Shown: positions 44,984-53,466 of the stretch, one piece after another
Layout of the letters: every line of letters begins with the position of its first letter
How positions within the stretch are numbered: position 1 is the first letter of the stretch
Source of the DNA: G963677085 sp963677085
GTDB taxonomy: Bacteria; Planctomycetota; Planctomycetia; Pirellulales; Thermoguttaceae
Assembly (NCBI GenBank): GCA_963677085.2
Contig: CAXXFH010000004.1
Location: 3,534,001-3,598,000, forward strand
Length of the DNA: 64,000 nucleotides
Direction: 5' to 3'
Program-made: the position numbers and the translations under genes
Notes under the pieces: generated by a model
Databases searched by the model: none
Told to the model about the DNA's origin: nothing
Seen by the model: the letters and a program-made list of their open reading frames with translations, nothing else

Positions 44984-45886
44984 ATGAGCCCCATGAGAAT
45001 CCTGTTCCTCCACGGCTGGCAATCGACTCCGGGCGGCTTCAAGCCGACGTATCTCAAGGACCACGGCCACGAAGTCCTGAACCCGGCCCTGCCCGAAGAT
45101 GATTTCGGGGAGGCCGTCCGCATCGCCCAGGCCGAATTTAACCGTGGGAAGCCCGATGTCTTAGTCGGCAGTTCCCGTGGCGGGGCCGTCGCCGTGAACA
45201 TCAACACGGGCGACACACCATTGGTCCTGCTCTGCCCGGCGTGGAAGACTTGGGGCTCGGCCACGACGGTGAAGCCGAATACGATCATCCTGCATTCAAG
45301 GGCCGATGAAACCGTCCCATTTGCCGATTCCGAGGAACTCATCAGAAACAGCGGTCTTCCTGAATCGGCATTGATCGAAACGGGGCAGGATCATCGGTTG
45401 GCGGATGAGGAATCGTTACAGAAGATACTGGCGGTGGCGACAGTGAAGGCCGAGGCGACAAACGACGGAAAACGTTGTGTGCGGCGTGAAGCGGGAGTTC
45501 CTCGTCGTTTCGGTATGAAGATGCTCTTGGGAATCACGGCCATCTATGCAGTGCTGTTTGCCGTCATGCAGGTATTGAGGGCACCGGCCTTGATTTTTGG
45601 CACCGCCGTTCTGTTCTTCATCGCTCTTGGGCTTGGCCAGATGTTACTGTTCAAGGGACAACATCCACGAAAGGCCTCCGTTGTGGTGGGAGCGTGTTTT
45701 TTTCCCGTTCTAACCCTCTGTGTCTTTGTCATAGAGACCTTTGCCACCAACAGAACGCATCGCATGTCTGCCGATCTTTGGTCGGCGATTACGCCCGGCA
45801 TAATAATGGGGGCAATCTTGGGCTACCTTGGCGGGATGCTGATCGCCATTCCGTTCCTGGTGATCGACAAGTTTTCCAAGGATTGA
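44984..45886 (+). CDS. RBBP9/YqiA-like hydrolase fused to a membrane domain
   Basis: The protein of about 300 residues begins MRILFLHGWQSTPGGF and has the nucleophile elbow VLVGSSRGGAVAV with Ser at about residue 60 and a late DHRLAD histidine, as in small alpha/beta hydrolases. From about residue 175 it has four hydrophobic helices (LGITAIYAVLFAVMQVL, ALIFGTAVLFFIALGLGQML, VVVGACFFPVLTLCVFVIE, IIMGAILGYLGGMLIAIPFL). The junction reads NDGKRCVRREAGVPRRFGMK; two genes fused by loss of a stop is possible. A GC-rich hairpin precedes it at 44923-44946. Confidence 0.7.
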   Translation: MSPMRILFLHGWQSTPGGFKPTYLKDHGHEVLNPALPEDDFGEAVRIAQAEFNRGKPDVLVGSSRGGAVAVNINTGDTPLVLLCPAWKTWGSATTVKPNTIILHSRADETVPFADSEELIRNSGLPESALIETGQDHRLADEESLQKILAVATVKAEATNDGKRCVRREAGVPRRFGMKMLLGITAIYAVLFAVMQVLRAPALIFGTAVLFFIALGLGQMLLFKGQHPRKASVVVGACFFPVLTLCVFVIETFATNRTHRMSADLWSAITPGIIMGAILGYLGGMLIAIPFLVIDKFSKD

Positions 45887-46070
45887 AATGTTTTTACGGT
45901 GTGTTCGGAAACGCTAGTCATTGAACTAGGTAGAAGGACTATGAACGCATGACAATCCCGTGCGGTGATTGAAAGAAACGTCTGCCGGAATCGGTGGGAT
46001 GACTGAACTGGTGTAAAAAATGGCTCAGTATCTGAACGTACCAGCCATATCGACACAGTAGGAGTAGCGG

Positions 46071-46400
46071 ATGGTCTACAGCGAATCCCTCACCTGCCGT
46101 ATTCGTGATGCGTTCGCTGGTCGGCGTGGGATCACCGAGAAAAAAATGTTTGGCGGCGTAGCGTTCATGCTTCACGGCAACATGTGCGTGGACGTCTGGC
46201 AGACCTCGCTGATCGTTCGCCTTGGTCCAGAACAAGCCGAGACGGCACTTAAGGAACCCCATGTTGTCGAATTCAACATTACGGGCCGCCCGATGAAGGG
46301 TTGGGCCATGGTGAAAGCCGAAGGTATGGAAACGGACGAGCAGTTGAAGGCGTGGATCGAACGGGCGGTCGAGTTTGTCGAGAGGTTGCCGAGGAAGTAG
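46071..46400 (+). CDS. TfoX N-terminal-domain protein
   Basis: The 109-residue protein has the TfoX-N core: RITEKKMFGGVAFM-like ITEKKMFGGVAFMLHGNMCV, VRLGPEQAE, and the tail GWAMVKAEGMETDEQLKAWI. Such stand-alone domains are common in bacteria and are not competence regulators by themselves. GGAG lies upstream of the ATG. Monocistronic. Confidence 0.85.
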   Translation: MVYSESLTCRIRDAFAGRRGITEKKMFGGVAFMLHGNMCVDVWQTSLIVRLGPEQAETALKEPHVVEFNITGRPMKGWAMVKAEGMETDEQLKAWIERAVEFVERLPRK

Positions 46401-46424
46401 CTGCTCGAAGACGACGAGTAGGAA

Positions 46425-47237
46425 CTACGCCTGCCTGCCGGCTTCTTCCGGCGACCACGAGTAGCAATGGCCGGTCCCGTATTGGCGAAATCCCAATCCC
46501 TTATACATCGACTCGGCCATGGTCGACGAGAATAGGACACCCAGTCGGCACCCCAGCTTTCGTGCGTTATCCAAAGCCGCCAGCGTGATCGCTGAGCCAA
46601 TTCCTCGACGGCGATACTCTGGCCGCACCCCGACGCTTGCCAGCCCAACCACGCCCTCTTCGACGAATGCCGACGCCGTGGCGACAGGCTCGCCATCGAT
46701 CCAGGCAAGATAGTGCCTCAGCGGGGACGAGCCGCCGTGGGGGATGCTGGTGAAGAGATCGTGCCACCAGAGCGAAAGGTTGTTGTCGAACTCAAATGCC
46801 GCTGTGCATGTGCGAGTCCAATCGGCCAATTGACTTCGAGAGGTAACTTCGAGCGTTTCTGCCGGACTGGGATTCGATGCGAGGAGGTCTTTGAGGTTCA
46901 GTGCCATGGCCGCTGCCTCGAAGGCTTTCGAGAATCCTCGTGTTTCCAGAATTCTCGTGGTCTGCTCGTCGTGATTGACCGGTCCCGACCACCAGAAGCA
47001 TGGAAGATTCTGTGAGCGGAAGCGACCAATAAGATCGTCGATCACGGTTTCCGCTTCGGCGGTCGGAGCATTCGCCGAGAACACGTTATTGAAGAACGGG
47101 CACGGCAGTTCGCTTTCGGTCACCACGGCATATGGGCTTTCCGCCAATTTCATCTTCGGCCAATGGCACCAGTAGACCGTATGGGCAACGCCATTCTTTT
47201 CGATGGCCTGCAATGTTTCCAAGTCGGTCGCACTCAT
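46425..47237 (-). CDS. GNAT acetyltransferase
   Basis: The protein has 270 residues from the chosen ATG (MSATDLETLQAIEKNGVAH). The C-terminal GNAT domain carries GVVGLASVGVRPEYRRRGIG, the acetyl-CoA-binding Q/R-x-x-G-x-G/A loop, and ITLAALDNARKLGCRLGVLF; the N-terminal 130 residues form a second, degenerate GNAT-like unit. Substrate unknown. It overlaps the end of the next gene by 4 bp, so the two are coupled. Confidence 0.83.
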   Translation of the reverse strand: MSATDLETLQAIEKNGVAHTVYWCHWPKMKLAESPYAVVTESELPCPFFNNVFSANAPTAEAETVIDDLIGRFRSQNLPCFWWSGPVNHDEQTTRILETRGFSKAFEAAAMALNLKDLLASNPSPAETLEVTSRSQLADWTRTCTAAFEFDNNLSLWWHDLFTSIPHGGSSPLRHYLAWIDGEPVATASAFVEEGVVGLASVGVRPEYRRRGIGSAITLAALDNARKLGCRLGVLFSSTMAESMYKGLGFRQYGTGHCYSWSPEEAGRQA

Positions 47238-47578
47238 GGCTGATTCCAGGGTTCCTGTGCGTTTCGGTTGTATAGGTTTGTCGAAGGGACGCCATCGGCC
47301 AGCGCCTTGAATGCTTTTTCCGGCTTCCCGCAGGAGTCTTTTTTGTTCGAAGCAAGTGCAGAAAGCGGCATATCGTCGAGCCTGAATCCAATGTCGTATG
47401 GCGACAATTCGTCCTGCTCCAGCCAAAACTTGGCAGACTTGACGAGTTCATTGATCGAGCCGGTGACCGAACGATCCCGTGCTTTGGCGAATCGGACACT
47501 CCCGCTGGTCGGTGCGATGAATCGTTGGTAGACGAACGCCTGACCGTCATCTTCCATGAACTCACGGATGTTGTCCAC
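47234..47578 (-). CDS. Possible N-terminally shortened DUF6933-like protein
   Basis: The 114-residue frame starts at GTG; a stop lies shortly upstream in frame. FAKARDRSVTGSINELVKSA and LDDMPLSALASNKKD resemble the C-terminal part of DUF6933. Family members are longer at the N-terminus, so this is probably a truncated copy, still coupled to the GNAT gene by a 4-bp overlap. Confidence 0.5.
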   Translation of the reverse strand: MDNIREFMEDDGQAFVYQRFIAPTSGSVRFAKARDRSVTGSINELVKSAKFWLEQDELSPYDIGFRLDDMPLSALASNKKDSCGKPEKAFKALADGVPSTNLYNRNAQEPWNQP

Positions 47579-47679
47579 AGGTCCCGTTGCCCCGCCAGGA
47601 GTTTTTCACCGCCAACCAATGCTGATACAATACGTGTTCACGGTACCTACATCCCACCTATCATTTGGAGGGCCAAACC

Positions 47680-48129
47680 ATGACACGCTTGATTCTCGCT
47701 GTTCTTTTTGTCTTGGTTGTTGGTGTCTGGCCAATTCGGCCTTCCCGAGCCGCCGATCCGCAGCCGCTGGCGACCAAGGAGTTCACAGTGTACCCGATTG
47801 GCTACGTGCGAAAAGCGGAAGGGCGGACGACGATTGTTCTGGAGGAGAAGTATCGGCCTGCCCTGTTGGGCGTCGGCGACCTGAACGAGATTTGGGTGCT
47901 ATGGTGGTTAGACCGCAATGACACGCCCGAGAAGCGAGCGATTCTCCAGGTTCACCCTCGTGGCAATCCCGCCAATCCGATTCGGGGTGTATTTGCCACG
48001 CACTCGCCGGTGCGTCCCAATCTGATCGCTATGACCCGGTGCAAAGTGATTTCGGTGAAAGCAAATGTCATCGAGATCGAGGGGATCGACGCCTTTGCCG
48101 ATACGCCGGTGTTGGACATCAAGAACTAG
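47680..48129 (+). CDS. Secreted TrmO/TsaA-like protein
   Basis: The 149-residue protein has a clear signal peptide (MTRLILAVLFVLVVGVWP, cleaved near SRAA), then a TsaA/TrmO beta-barrel: YPIGYVRKAEG, LNEIWVLWWLDRND, the HPRGNPANPIRGVFATHSPV RPN region and VIEIEGIDAFADTPVLDIKN. Cytosolic TrmO methylates tRNA t6A37 using SAM; an exported copy would lack both tRNA and SAM, so its role must differ. GGAGGG precedes the ATG, which makes the start secure. Confidence 0.85.
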   Translation: MTRLILAVLFVLVVGVWPIRPSRAADPQPLATKEFTVYPIGYVRKAEGRTTIVLEEKYRPALLGVGDLNEIWVLWWLDRNDTPEKRAILQVHPRGNPANPIRGVFATHSPVRPNLIAMTRCKVISVKANVIEIEGIDAFADTPVLDIKN

Positions 48130-48269
48130 CCAAGTCCTGGCGTGATATCCACGATGACCGGCAAATGGCATCCCGTTTGTCCGATGAAGTACTGCACGGA
48201 TACCGGACCGTTCGGGCTGTCGCTCACTTCCTGCATTGCCGTCGAACAGGCCAACAGTCAGCCGTTACT

Positions 48270-48989
48270 TCATTCCTTCTCGAACACCAAGAACTCCTGG
48301 TAAGGAAGCAGCTTCGCTTTGTCCTCCTTGAGCGAGAAGCCTGCGTCTTTGCATAACTTAATCATTTCATCCTTGGGAATCTTCAACGCCTCTGGTGGCC
48401 CCGCTGGCAGTTCGCCGGTCTTGAATTCGATCAGCACCAGCTTTGCACCGCTCGGCATCTGGCGCTGGAGCTTTTTCAGCCAAGTCGGCCGATCTTGGAC
48501 GTGATGCAGCACGTCGCAGATGAAGACGATGTCGGCACCGGCAGGCAACGCCGGATCGTCGGGCTTGATCAGTTGGGCCTGAATATTTCGCACGCCCGTT
48601 TGCATCGCCTTGTGGTGAACGTGACGCACCATTTCCGGCTGCGTGTCGAGGGCGTAAACCCGACCTTTCGGAAGAACCTTGGCGAAGCGGAACGAAAAGT
48701 ATCCCGACCCTGCGCCGAGATCGACCAAAACTTCGTCGGCCTTCAGACCCAGGGCATTGACCACCTCGTCGGGCTTCTGCCATTTGGCTCGATCCGCTCG
48801 TTCGAGAAAGGCGATGTATTTTTCAACCTCCTTAAACGGCTTGAGATCGTGCGGGTTGATTCCCGCCTTTCGCAACGGACATTCGATGGGCGGGAGATGT
48901 TCGTCTTGCTGGGCAATAGCAGTGCTAATCCACGCCACAAAGACACCAACCATCATAACTGGCGTAGCGGTGAATCGGATTCGGAACAT
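48270..48989 (-). CDS. Exported SAM-methyltransferase-fold protein
   Basis: The 239-residue protein begins with a signal peptide (about 1-26, ending IAQQ) and then a class I methyltransferase fold: LVDLGAGSGYFSFRFAKVLP (SAM-binding motif I near residue 90), VYALDTQPEMV, DIVFICDVLHHVQD and the LVLIEFKTGE strand. The SAM motif is intact although the protein is predicted to be exported. It converges with the exported TrmO-like gene. Either it binds another ligand, or the signal peptide is an uncleaved anchor. Confidence 0.85.
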   Translation of the reverse strand: MFRIRFTATPVMMVGVFVAWISTAIAQQDEHLPPIECPLRKAGINPHDLKPFKEVEKYIAFLERADRAKWQKPDEVVNALGLKADEVLVDLGAGSGYFSFRFAKVLPKGRVYALDTQPEMVRHVHHKAMQTGVRNIQAQLIKPDDPALPAGADIVFICDVLHHVQDRPTWLKKLQRQMPSGAKLVLIEFKTGELPAGPPEALKIPKDEMIKLCKDAGFSLKEDKAKLLPYQEFLVFEKE

Positions 48990-49382
48990 GATCGTGCCTC
49001 TTCGTTAAATGTTGAATCGAGACAATTCGTGGCCTGACTGCCAACGGTCCATTTCGATTCTCGGGATCACCTTTGGGTTCCTCAGGCTTCCGGCGGTTTT
49101 TCTATATTGCACCAGATTCTTTCCCGTGTCACTTGTTTCTTGTACAACAATTATGCGGTAAGATGCTCCGGTTGGTCAATGCAGCGACGGAAGGCAGGAT
49201 GGCTCATTATTGGCGCCCTCATTGCCAACGACCGGAAGGCGACCTACCGGAGCCTGAATTCCCCGGCTTTCCGCTTTCAGAAGTGACCGTTTTTCGATGT
49301 AGACATCAATATATGGACATTTTGAACCACGACGGATGGGCGATCCCACCTGCAACTGAGAAATCGCTCCGAGGAAAAACGA
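48990..49382. repeat. Intergenic stretch with repeat B copy 4
   Basis: Repeat B occupies about 49200-49316 (GAAGGCGACCTACCGGAGCC, a diverged middle, and TCGATGTAGACATCAATA). It is the only copy right of 18 kb and suggests that this part is chromosomal backbone. No gene is supported here. Confidence 0.65.
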
Positions 49383-50453
49383 ATGCGTCTACCCAAAGAA
49401 CTTGAAAAAATCCTGCATCGGGCACTTGATGGCTTGGCACCTACGAAAGAGGAGTGTGTGCATTTGCTTAACACTCCGGCTTCTTCGCTGGAGGCTAGGG
49501 CGATAATGGCCGTGGCCGACACGGTGTCTCGGCGTCGATTCGGCAATCAGGCAATGCTGTTGGGCCAGATCGGGATCGAAACGGCTCCTTGCCCTGGCAA
49601 CTGCGGTTTCTGCGTCTTCGGCGAGGAGCATACGACGTTCGAGCGAAGTCGTCTGACTCGGCAGGAGATTATTGCCCGAGCCCATTCATTTGCGGTATCG
49701 GGCGATCTGTACGCCATCTTCCTCATGACCATGCACGATTTTGCTTTGGACGAGCTGCTTTCTGTCATCGACGAAGTCCGAGGCAACATTCCGTCTCATA
49801 CTCAAATCGTGGTGAACATTGGGGATTTTGGTATCGCTCAAGCTACTCAACTCAAGGAAGCTGGCGTCCACGGGGCCTACCATGTTTGCCGGCTCCGTGA
49901 AGGAACCGACACCAAACTCGATCCGGAAGAGCGTAAAAAGACCTTCAAGGTGATTCGAGATGCGGGGCTCGACTTCTACTACTGCTGCGAGCCCATCGGC
50001 CCCGAACATACGGCGGAAGAATTGGTGGAGCAGATGTTTCTTGGCATCGAATATGGCTGTTTTCAGCATGCCGCCATGCGACGGGTCTATGTGCCGAGTT
50101 TGCCGGTGAGTGATCGTGGTCAGATCACTGAGCTTCGGCTCGCTCAAGTGGTGGCCGTCGTTGCCCTCGCCACGCTCGGGTGTCCGCAGACACAAAACAT
50201 TGCCGTCCACGAGCCGAACTTACTCGGCTTAGCAGCCGGTGCCAACGTGGTTTACGCCGAAGCGGGAGCAAATCCACGGGATACGGAAGCCGATACGTCG
50301 ACCAACCGAGGGATCGACATGGCGGCCGCTCGAAGAATGATGTATGAAACGGGCTTCACCTCGCTGAGACGAGGTGACGATTCGTCCATCTCGCTCGACC
50401 TTGCGTATCTGCAAAAAACCGCCGCCGGTGTGGACGGGCAGCCAGTCGCCTAG
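49383..50453 (+). CDS. Biotin-synthase-like radical SAM protein
   Basis: The 356-residue protein has the radical SAM cluster motif CPGNCGFC (C-x3-C-x2-C) near residue 64 in GIETAPCPGNCGFCVFGEEH and a BioB-like TIM barrel: VVNIGDFGIAQATQLKEAGV, GAYHVCRLREGTD, FYYCCEPIGPEHTAEELVEQ. The C-terminus AGANVVYAEAGANPRDTEAD is like BioB, but cluster-II cysteines of biotin synthase are not obvious, so a different sulphur or carbon reaction is possible. No biotin gene is adjacent. Start after a GAGG-like site. Confidence 0.82.
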   Translation: MRLPKELEKILHRALDGLAPTKEECVHLLNTPASSLEARAIMAVADTVSRRRFGNQAMLLGQIGIETAPCPGNCGFCVFGEEHTTFERSRLTRQEIIARAHSFAVSGDLYAIFLMTMHDFALDELLSVIDEVRGNIPSHTQIVVNIGDFGIAQATQLKEAGVHGAYHVCRLREGTDTKLDPEERKKTFKVIRDAGLDFYYCCEPIGPEHTAEELVEQMFLGIEYGCFQHAAMRRVYVPSLPVSDRGQITELRLAQVVAVVALATLGCPQTQNIAVHEPNLLGLAAGANVVYAEAGANPRDTEADTSTNRGIDMAAARRMMYETGFTSLRRGDDSSISLDLAYLQKTAAGVDGQPVA

Positions 50454-50466
50454 TCACCTTCACGGC

Positions 50467-50718
50467 CTAATGCCCATGCTCATGCAGTTCGGCCATGTGT
50501 TCAGAACTGGCATGTTCGTGCAATTCCTCGACAGTGTGCTCATGGGCGTGAACTGCTTCTTCGCCTGCGGCATGAACGTGAGGATGCGAATGTTCGTGCG
50601 AATGGGTGTGCTCGTGGGCATGCGTATGGACGGTTCCATCTTCGTGCCGATGCTCGTGGGTATGCGAGTGCGTGTGAACGTGCGTATGAGCGTGGTCGTG
50701 TTTCACCTCAGCCGTCAT
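50467..50718 (-). CDS. Histidine-rich metal-binding protein
   Basis: Of 83 residues about a third are histidine, mostly as HxH pairs (HDHAHTHVHTHSHTHEHRHE), mixed with Glu. This suggests storage or chaperoning of nickel, zinc or cobalt in the cytoplasm. GGAGG lies before the ATG. Antisense to no other gene; it converges with the radical SAM gene, whose partner metal might be unrelated. Confidence 0.7.
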   Translation of the reverse strand: MTAEVKHDHAHTHVHTHSHTHEHRHEDGTVHTHAHEHTHSHEHSHPHVHAAGEEAVHAHEHTVEELHEHASSEHMAELHEHGH

Positions 50719-50928
50719 GATATGTCCTCCTTTTCAGCGACATGCATAATTGGGCCAGCATGGAGTGCCGACACTTCACGCAGGCTGAGGAATTCTAAGG
50801 TGGCTGCCAGATCTGGGCAAATGGATATTACCTATTGAGCTGGCGTCATACCTGGGCGACGGTTATTGGCAGAAGGTCCTCGTCCGACCAATCATCTCTT
50901 GGCGGCAGAGTAGCGGCAGGGCATCACC

Positions 50929-51123
50929 ATGGTTCGGGTGTACAAGATCGTCTCGGTCTTGCTGCACCATCGAGAGGAGCAACCGGTGGTCCAGACGACT
51001 TGGCACGATGATGATGAGCGACAAGTTATTGAAGACGTGCAGCAATATGGATGGCACATCGTCCTCATCAAGGACGACCCGGAAGGCCCGGCGTCTACTC
51101 GATTGGAATTTGGCACACGCTGA
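50929..51123 (+). CDS. Small hypothetical protein, 64 residues
   Basis: The frame reads VYKIVSVLLHHREEQPVVQT and DDDERQVIEDVQQYGWHIVL, plausible for a small alpha/beta protein, but no family is known and the ribosome site is weak. It occupies the junction before the mobile-element block. Confidence 0.4.
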   Translation: MVRVYKIVSVLLHHREEQPVVQTTWHDDDERQVIEDVQQYGWHIVLIKDDPEGPASTRLEFGTR

Positions 51124-51363
51124 AGCAGCCGGAGGTTATCATTTTCGGCCTCAGCTGCACCGGATACGATTGGCAACATCATCAATGTTATCGGCGAGGA
51201 GATGCAGAAGCGGACAACGTGGATGTATCTGTTCGTCCTCGCTCCGCTGCGGGGTCGATGGCTGCGCCATCGACCGGCTCAAGGGAAAAAATGACAGACC
51301 CCGACCGTTCTGACTGAGTCAGGTGGGGGTTCAGGCGGTCCATTTTGCATTTACAGACTCCCT

Positions 51364-53103
51364 TCAAGGAGGTGGGCGGACCAGAAGCAGGGTTAATCGG
51401 TCGACATCTGCTGTCTCTTGTCCACCTTGTGGTGGATAAGGGTTAAGTGAGTGTGTGTCTCCCTCTATTCTCTTCAAGAAGTCCTCCAAAGAAACCGCTT
51501 CCAGCAATCCAGGCTGCTTTTCCCTACGCCACCAGATGTGCAATCGGTTGAAGTCCTTGGCAACTGCCCATCGCATGGCCTTGCCTCGGTGCCAGTTGCG
51601 ATCCACGACCTTGATGACACACTGCTTCTCAAGCCAGTCACGACAGATGGCCCACTTTCGTTCGTCGAACTTCACTGAAGTCAAGCCACCATAGTAGCAC
51701 CGTTTCCACAGATCCTCTGCTCGGACCTGGGGCAGTGAACCGTCCTCGTTGGGCGAAATCACCAAGCAATACTCGATGATCGCCAAGAACACCGACACAA
51801 ACCGCCAATCCACCTGACGGTAATTCGGGCGAACGACCAGATTTCCCTGTTCATCCAAGTCTCGACGATCCGTTCCCCGGATAGTCCCAACATGGTGCCG
51901 GGCCCAATTGTCATATTTTCCGATGGAGATGCTGTACCGCACCCCACAGCACTTGCTGGCATCGAATGTCTTGGCAATTCTCTTCAGAATCCATCGCACC
52001 CTGACCCGCCGATGCGTCCTGTTGTCCTCCCAGTCGCCCGAGTAGAGGTTGTTGTCCTTAACGAAGCTCAGGGCCTCCTCCACGGTTACGACCCGCTTCA
52101 TACGGCGACAGAAAACCAACAACGCCTTGTGCTGCCGTTCCAGTGCGTTGGGATTGTCGGCATCAAGGTTGTGGTATTGCCAAGTCTGCTTCCTTTTCCG
52201 TCTTTCCCCTGAGCCGGGTGGTGGCTGCGCCACCACCCCCGCAGCGGAGCGAGGACTCTCAGCACGAGTCAATTTGTCAGGAAGATTTGCACATGCCGTC
52301 CGTAATTCTCTTTCCAGGGTTTCCTGGCAGAAATGGCGGCCGGATTTTAACCACCGGCAAAACGCAACAACTGAGTAGGTCTCATAATCGACCATCTTAT
52401 CGAAGGTTCGGTCCTTCTTTCTCCGAACGCATTTCGCCAGGATGCCTGTGTCAATAATGGTGGTTTTGTCGTTCCGCATCGGGAGAAGCACTTGCCCATG
52501 GTTGTAGGGGAAGACCTCTCGGCATTCCTGCGACCCAATGATTCCCTCACGCCGCATTGCCTCGTGGATGTGCTCGCCGATCTTCTTGGCGACCTCCAGG
52601 GGAATTGGACGGTTTGCCCAGCCGAAGAACTTCACGGAGCCGTTCTTGGGATTCACTTCCACGCACCAAGAAAGCCGGTAGCCGAGAGAATTAAAGAACC
52701 GGGAGACGAGCAGCCGCCCCGTCGCCATTACCTCCGAGATGTGGACAAGAGACAGAACGTCGGCACTGTGGCGGTCGAGATCGACCGTCACAAAAGGTAG
52801 GTGGGTAGAATCTTCGGCTACCAGACCTCGAAAGCAACCCTGCAAGTGTTCCGCCAGCGGCCGCCACTTATAGAGTTCCTCTTGTGGGGTTTTCCAGCAT
52901 CTTGGCCCTTCCGATGAGACCGGCTTCCAACTGCCGTCGTCGAGAATCTCATACTCAGGAAACTTCCAGCCGAGATGCTTCGGGCCAACGCCGTGGAAAA
53001 TGTGCCTATCGAGCGCCTTTGTCGCCGTGGATTCAGAAAATCTCGGTTTGCGCCTGCGAGATTTGCGATTATTGACACTACTATATTCTTGGGTTGTTGA
53101 CAT
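51364..53103 (-). CDS. Primase-like replication protein
   Basis: The 579-residue protein has a basic start (NNRKSRRRKPRF) and, near residue 110, LPFVTVDLDRHSADVL followed by GYRLSWCVEVNPKNGSVKFF, resembling archaeo-eukaryotic-type primase domains of mobile elements (for example the TOTE group). FPYNHGQVLLPMRNDKTTII continues that domain. The C-terminal half has two helical blocks that may be winged helices. No helicase motif was found. It is divergent from the ardC-like gene and probably acts in element replication; the assignment is tentative. Confidence 0.45.
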   Translation of the reverse strand: MSTTQEYSSVNNRKSRRRKPRFSESTATKALDRHIFHGVGPKHLGWKFPEYEILDDGSWKPVSSEGPRCWKTPQEELYKWRPLAEHLQGCFRGLVAEDSTHLPFVTVDLDRHSADVLSLVHISEVMATGRLLVSRFFNSLGYRLSWCVEVNPKNGSVKFFGWANRPIPLEVAKKIGEHIHEAMRREGIIGSQECREVFPYNHGQVLLPMRNDKTTIIDTGILAKCVRRKKDRTFDKMVDYETYSVVAFCRWLKSGRHFCQETLERELRTACANLPDKLTRAESPRSAAGVVAQPPPGSGERRKRKQTWQYHNLDADNPNALERQHKALLVFCRRMKRVVTVEEALSFVKDNNLYSGDWEDNRTHRRVRVRWILKRIAKTFDASKCCGVRYSISIGKYDNWARHHVGTIRGTDRRDLDEQGNLVVRPNYRQVDWRFVSVFLAIIEYCLVISPNEDGSLPQVRAEDLWKRCYYGGLTSVKFDERKWAICRDWLEKQCVIKVVDRNWHRGKAMRWAVAKDFNRLHIWWRREKQPGLLEAVSLEDFLKRIEGDTHSLNPYPPQGGQETADVDRLTLLLVRPPP

Positions 53104-53466
53104 AACCTATATAAGCGTGGCAGCGACAATTTCTGCCCGAACAATTTGGTTTTCGAGAGGCGTGGCTTTCTGGTCACGCCTTTCGTCATTTTGGGGCGGC
53201 ATTTTAGCGAAATAGCTGAGATGCGCCAAATCTTTTTGTCCCAAAATTGGAACTACGGAATGGAGCAAAGCCCTGCGCCCCGCCGTAAGCACTTTTCCAA
53301 ATGGCATTTGAGTTGTGAATCGCCCGGCCGGCCATCTCCAACGTCGCAATTGCGCCGTTGATCTTCTGGGACGTTGCCATCTCTGCCGGCGGCCGGCGGC
53401 CGGCCTCACTAATGATACTGACTAGGGGACTGTTGTTTCCAACACGTCCTACTAGGAGATCATGCG
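53104..53466. other. Divergent regulatory region of the element
   Basis: This 363-bp spacer separates the primase-like and ArdC-like genes. It contains a GCCGGCGGCCGGCGGCCGGC palindromic run at 53383-53402, the 13-bp motif at 53412 and a hairpin at 53422-53455. An origin of replication or transfer could lie here, but no iterons were recognised. Confidence 0.45.
53412..53424 (+). repeat. Element motif ATGATACTGACTA, copy 1 (before ardC)
   Basis: Exact 13-bp copy 43 bp before the ardC-like ATG. It is preceded by a GGCC-rich palindrome and followed by a hairpin whose outer arms are CTAGGGGAC and GTCCTACTAG (53422-53455). Confidence 0.85.
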
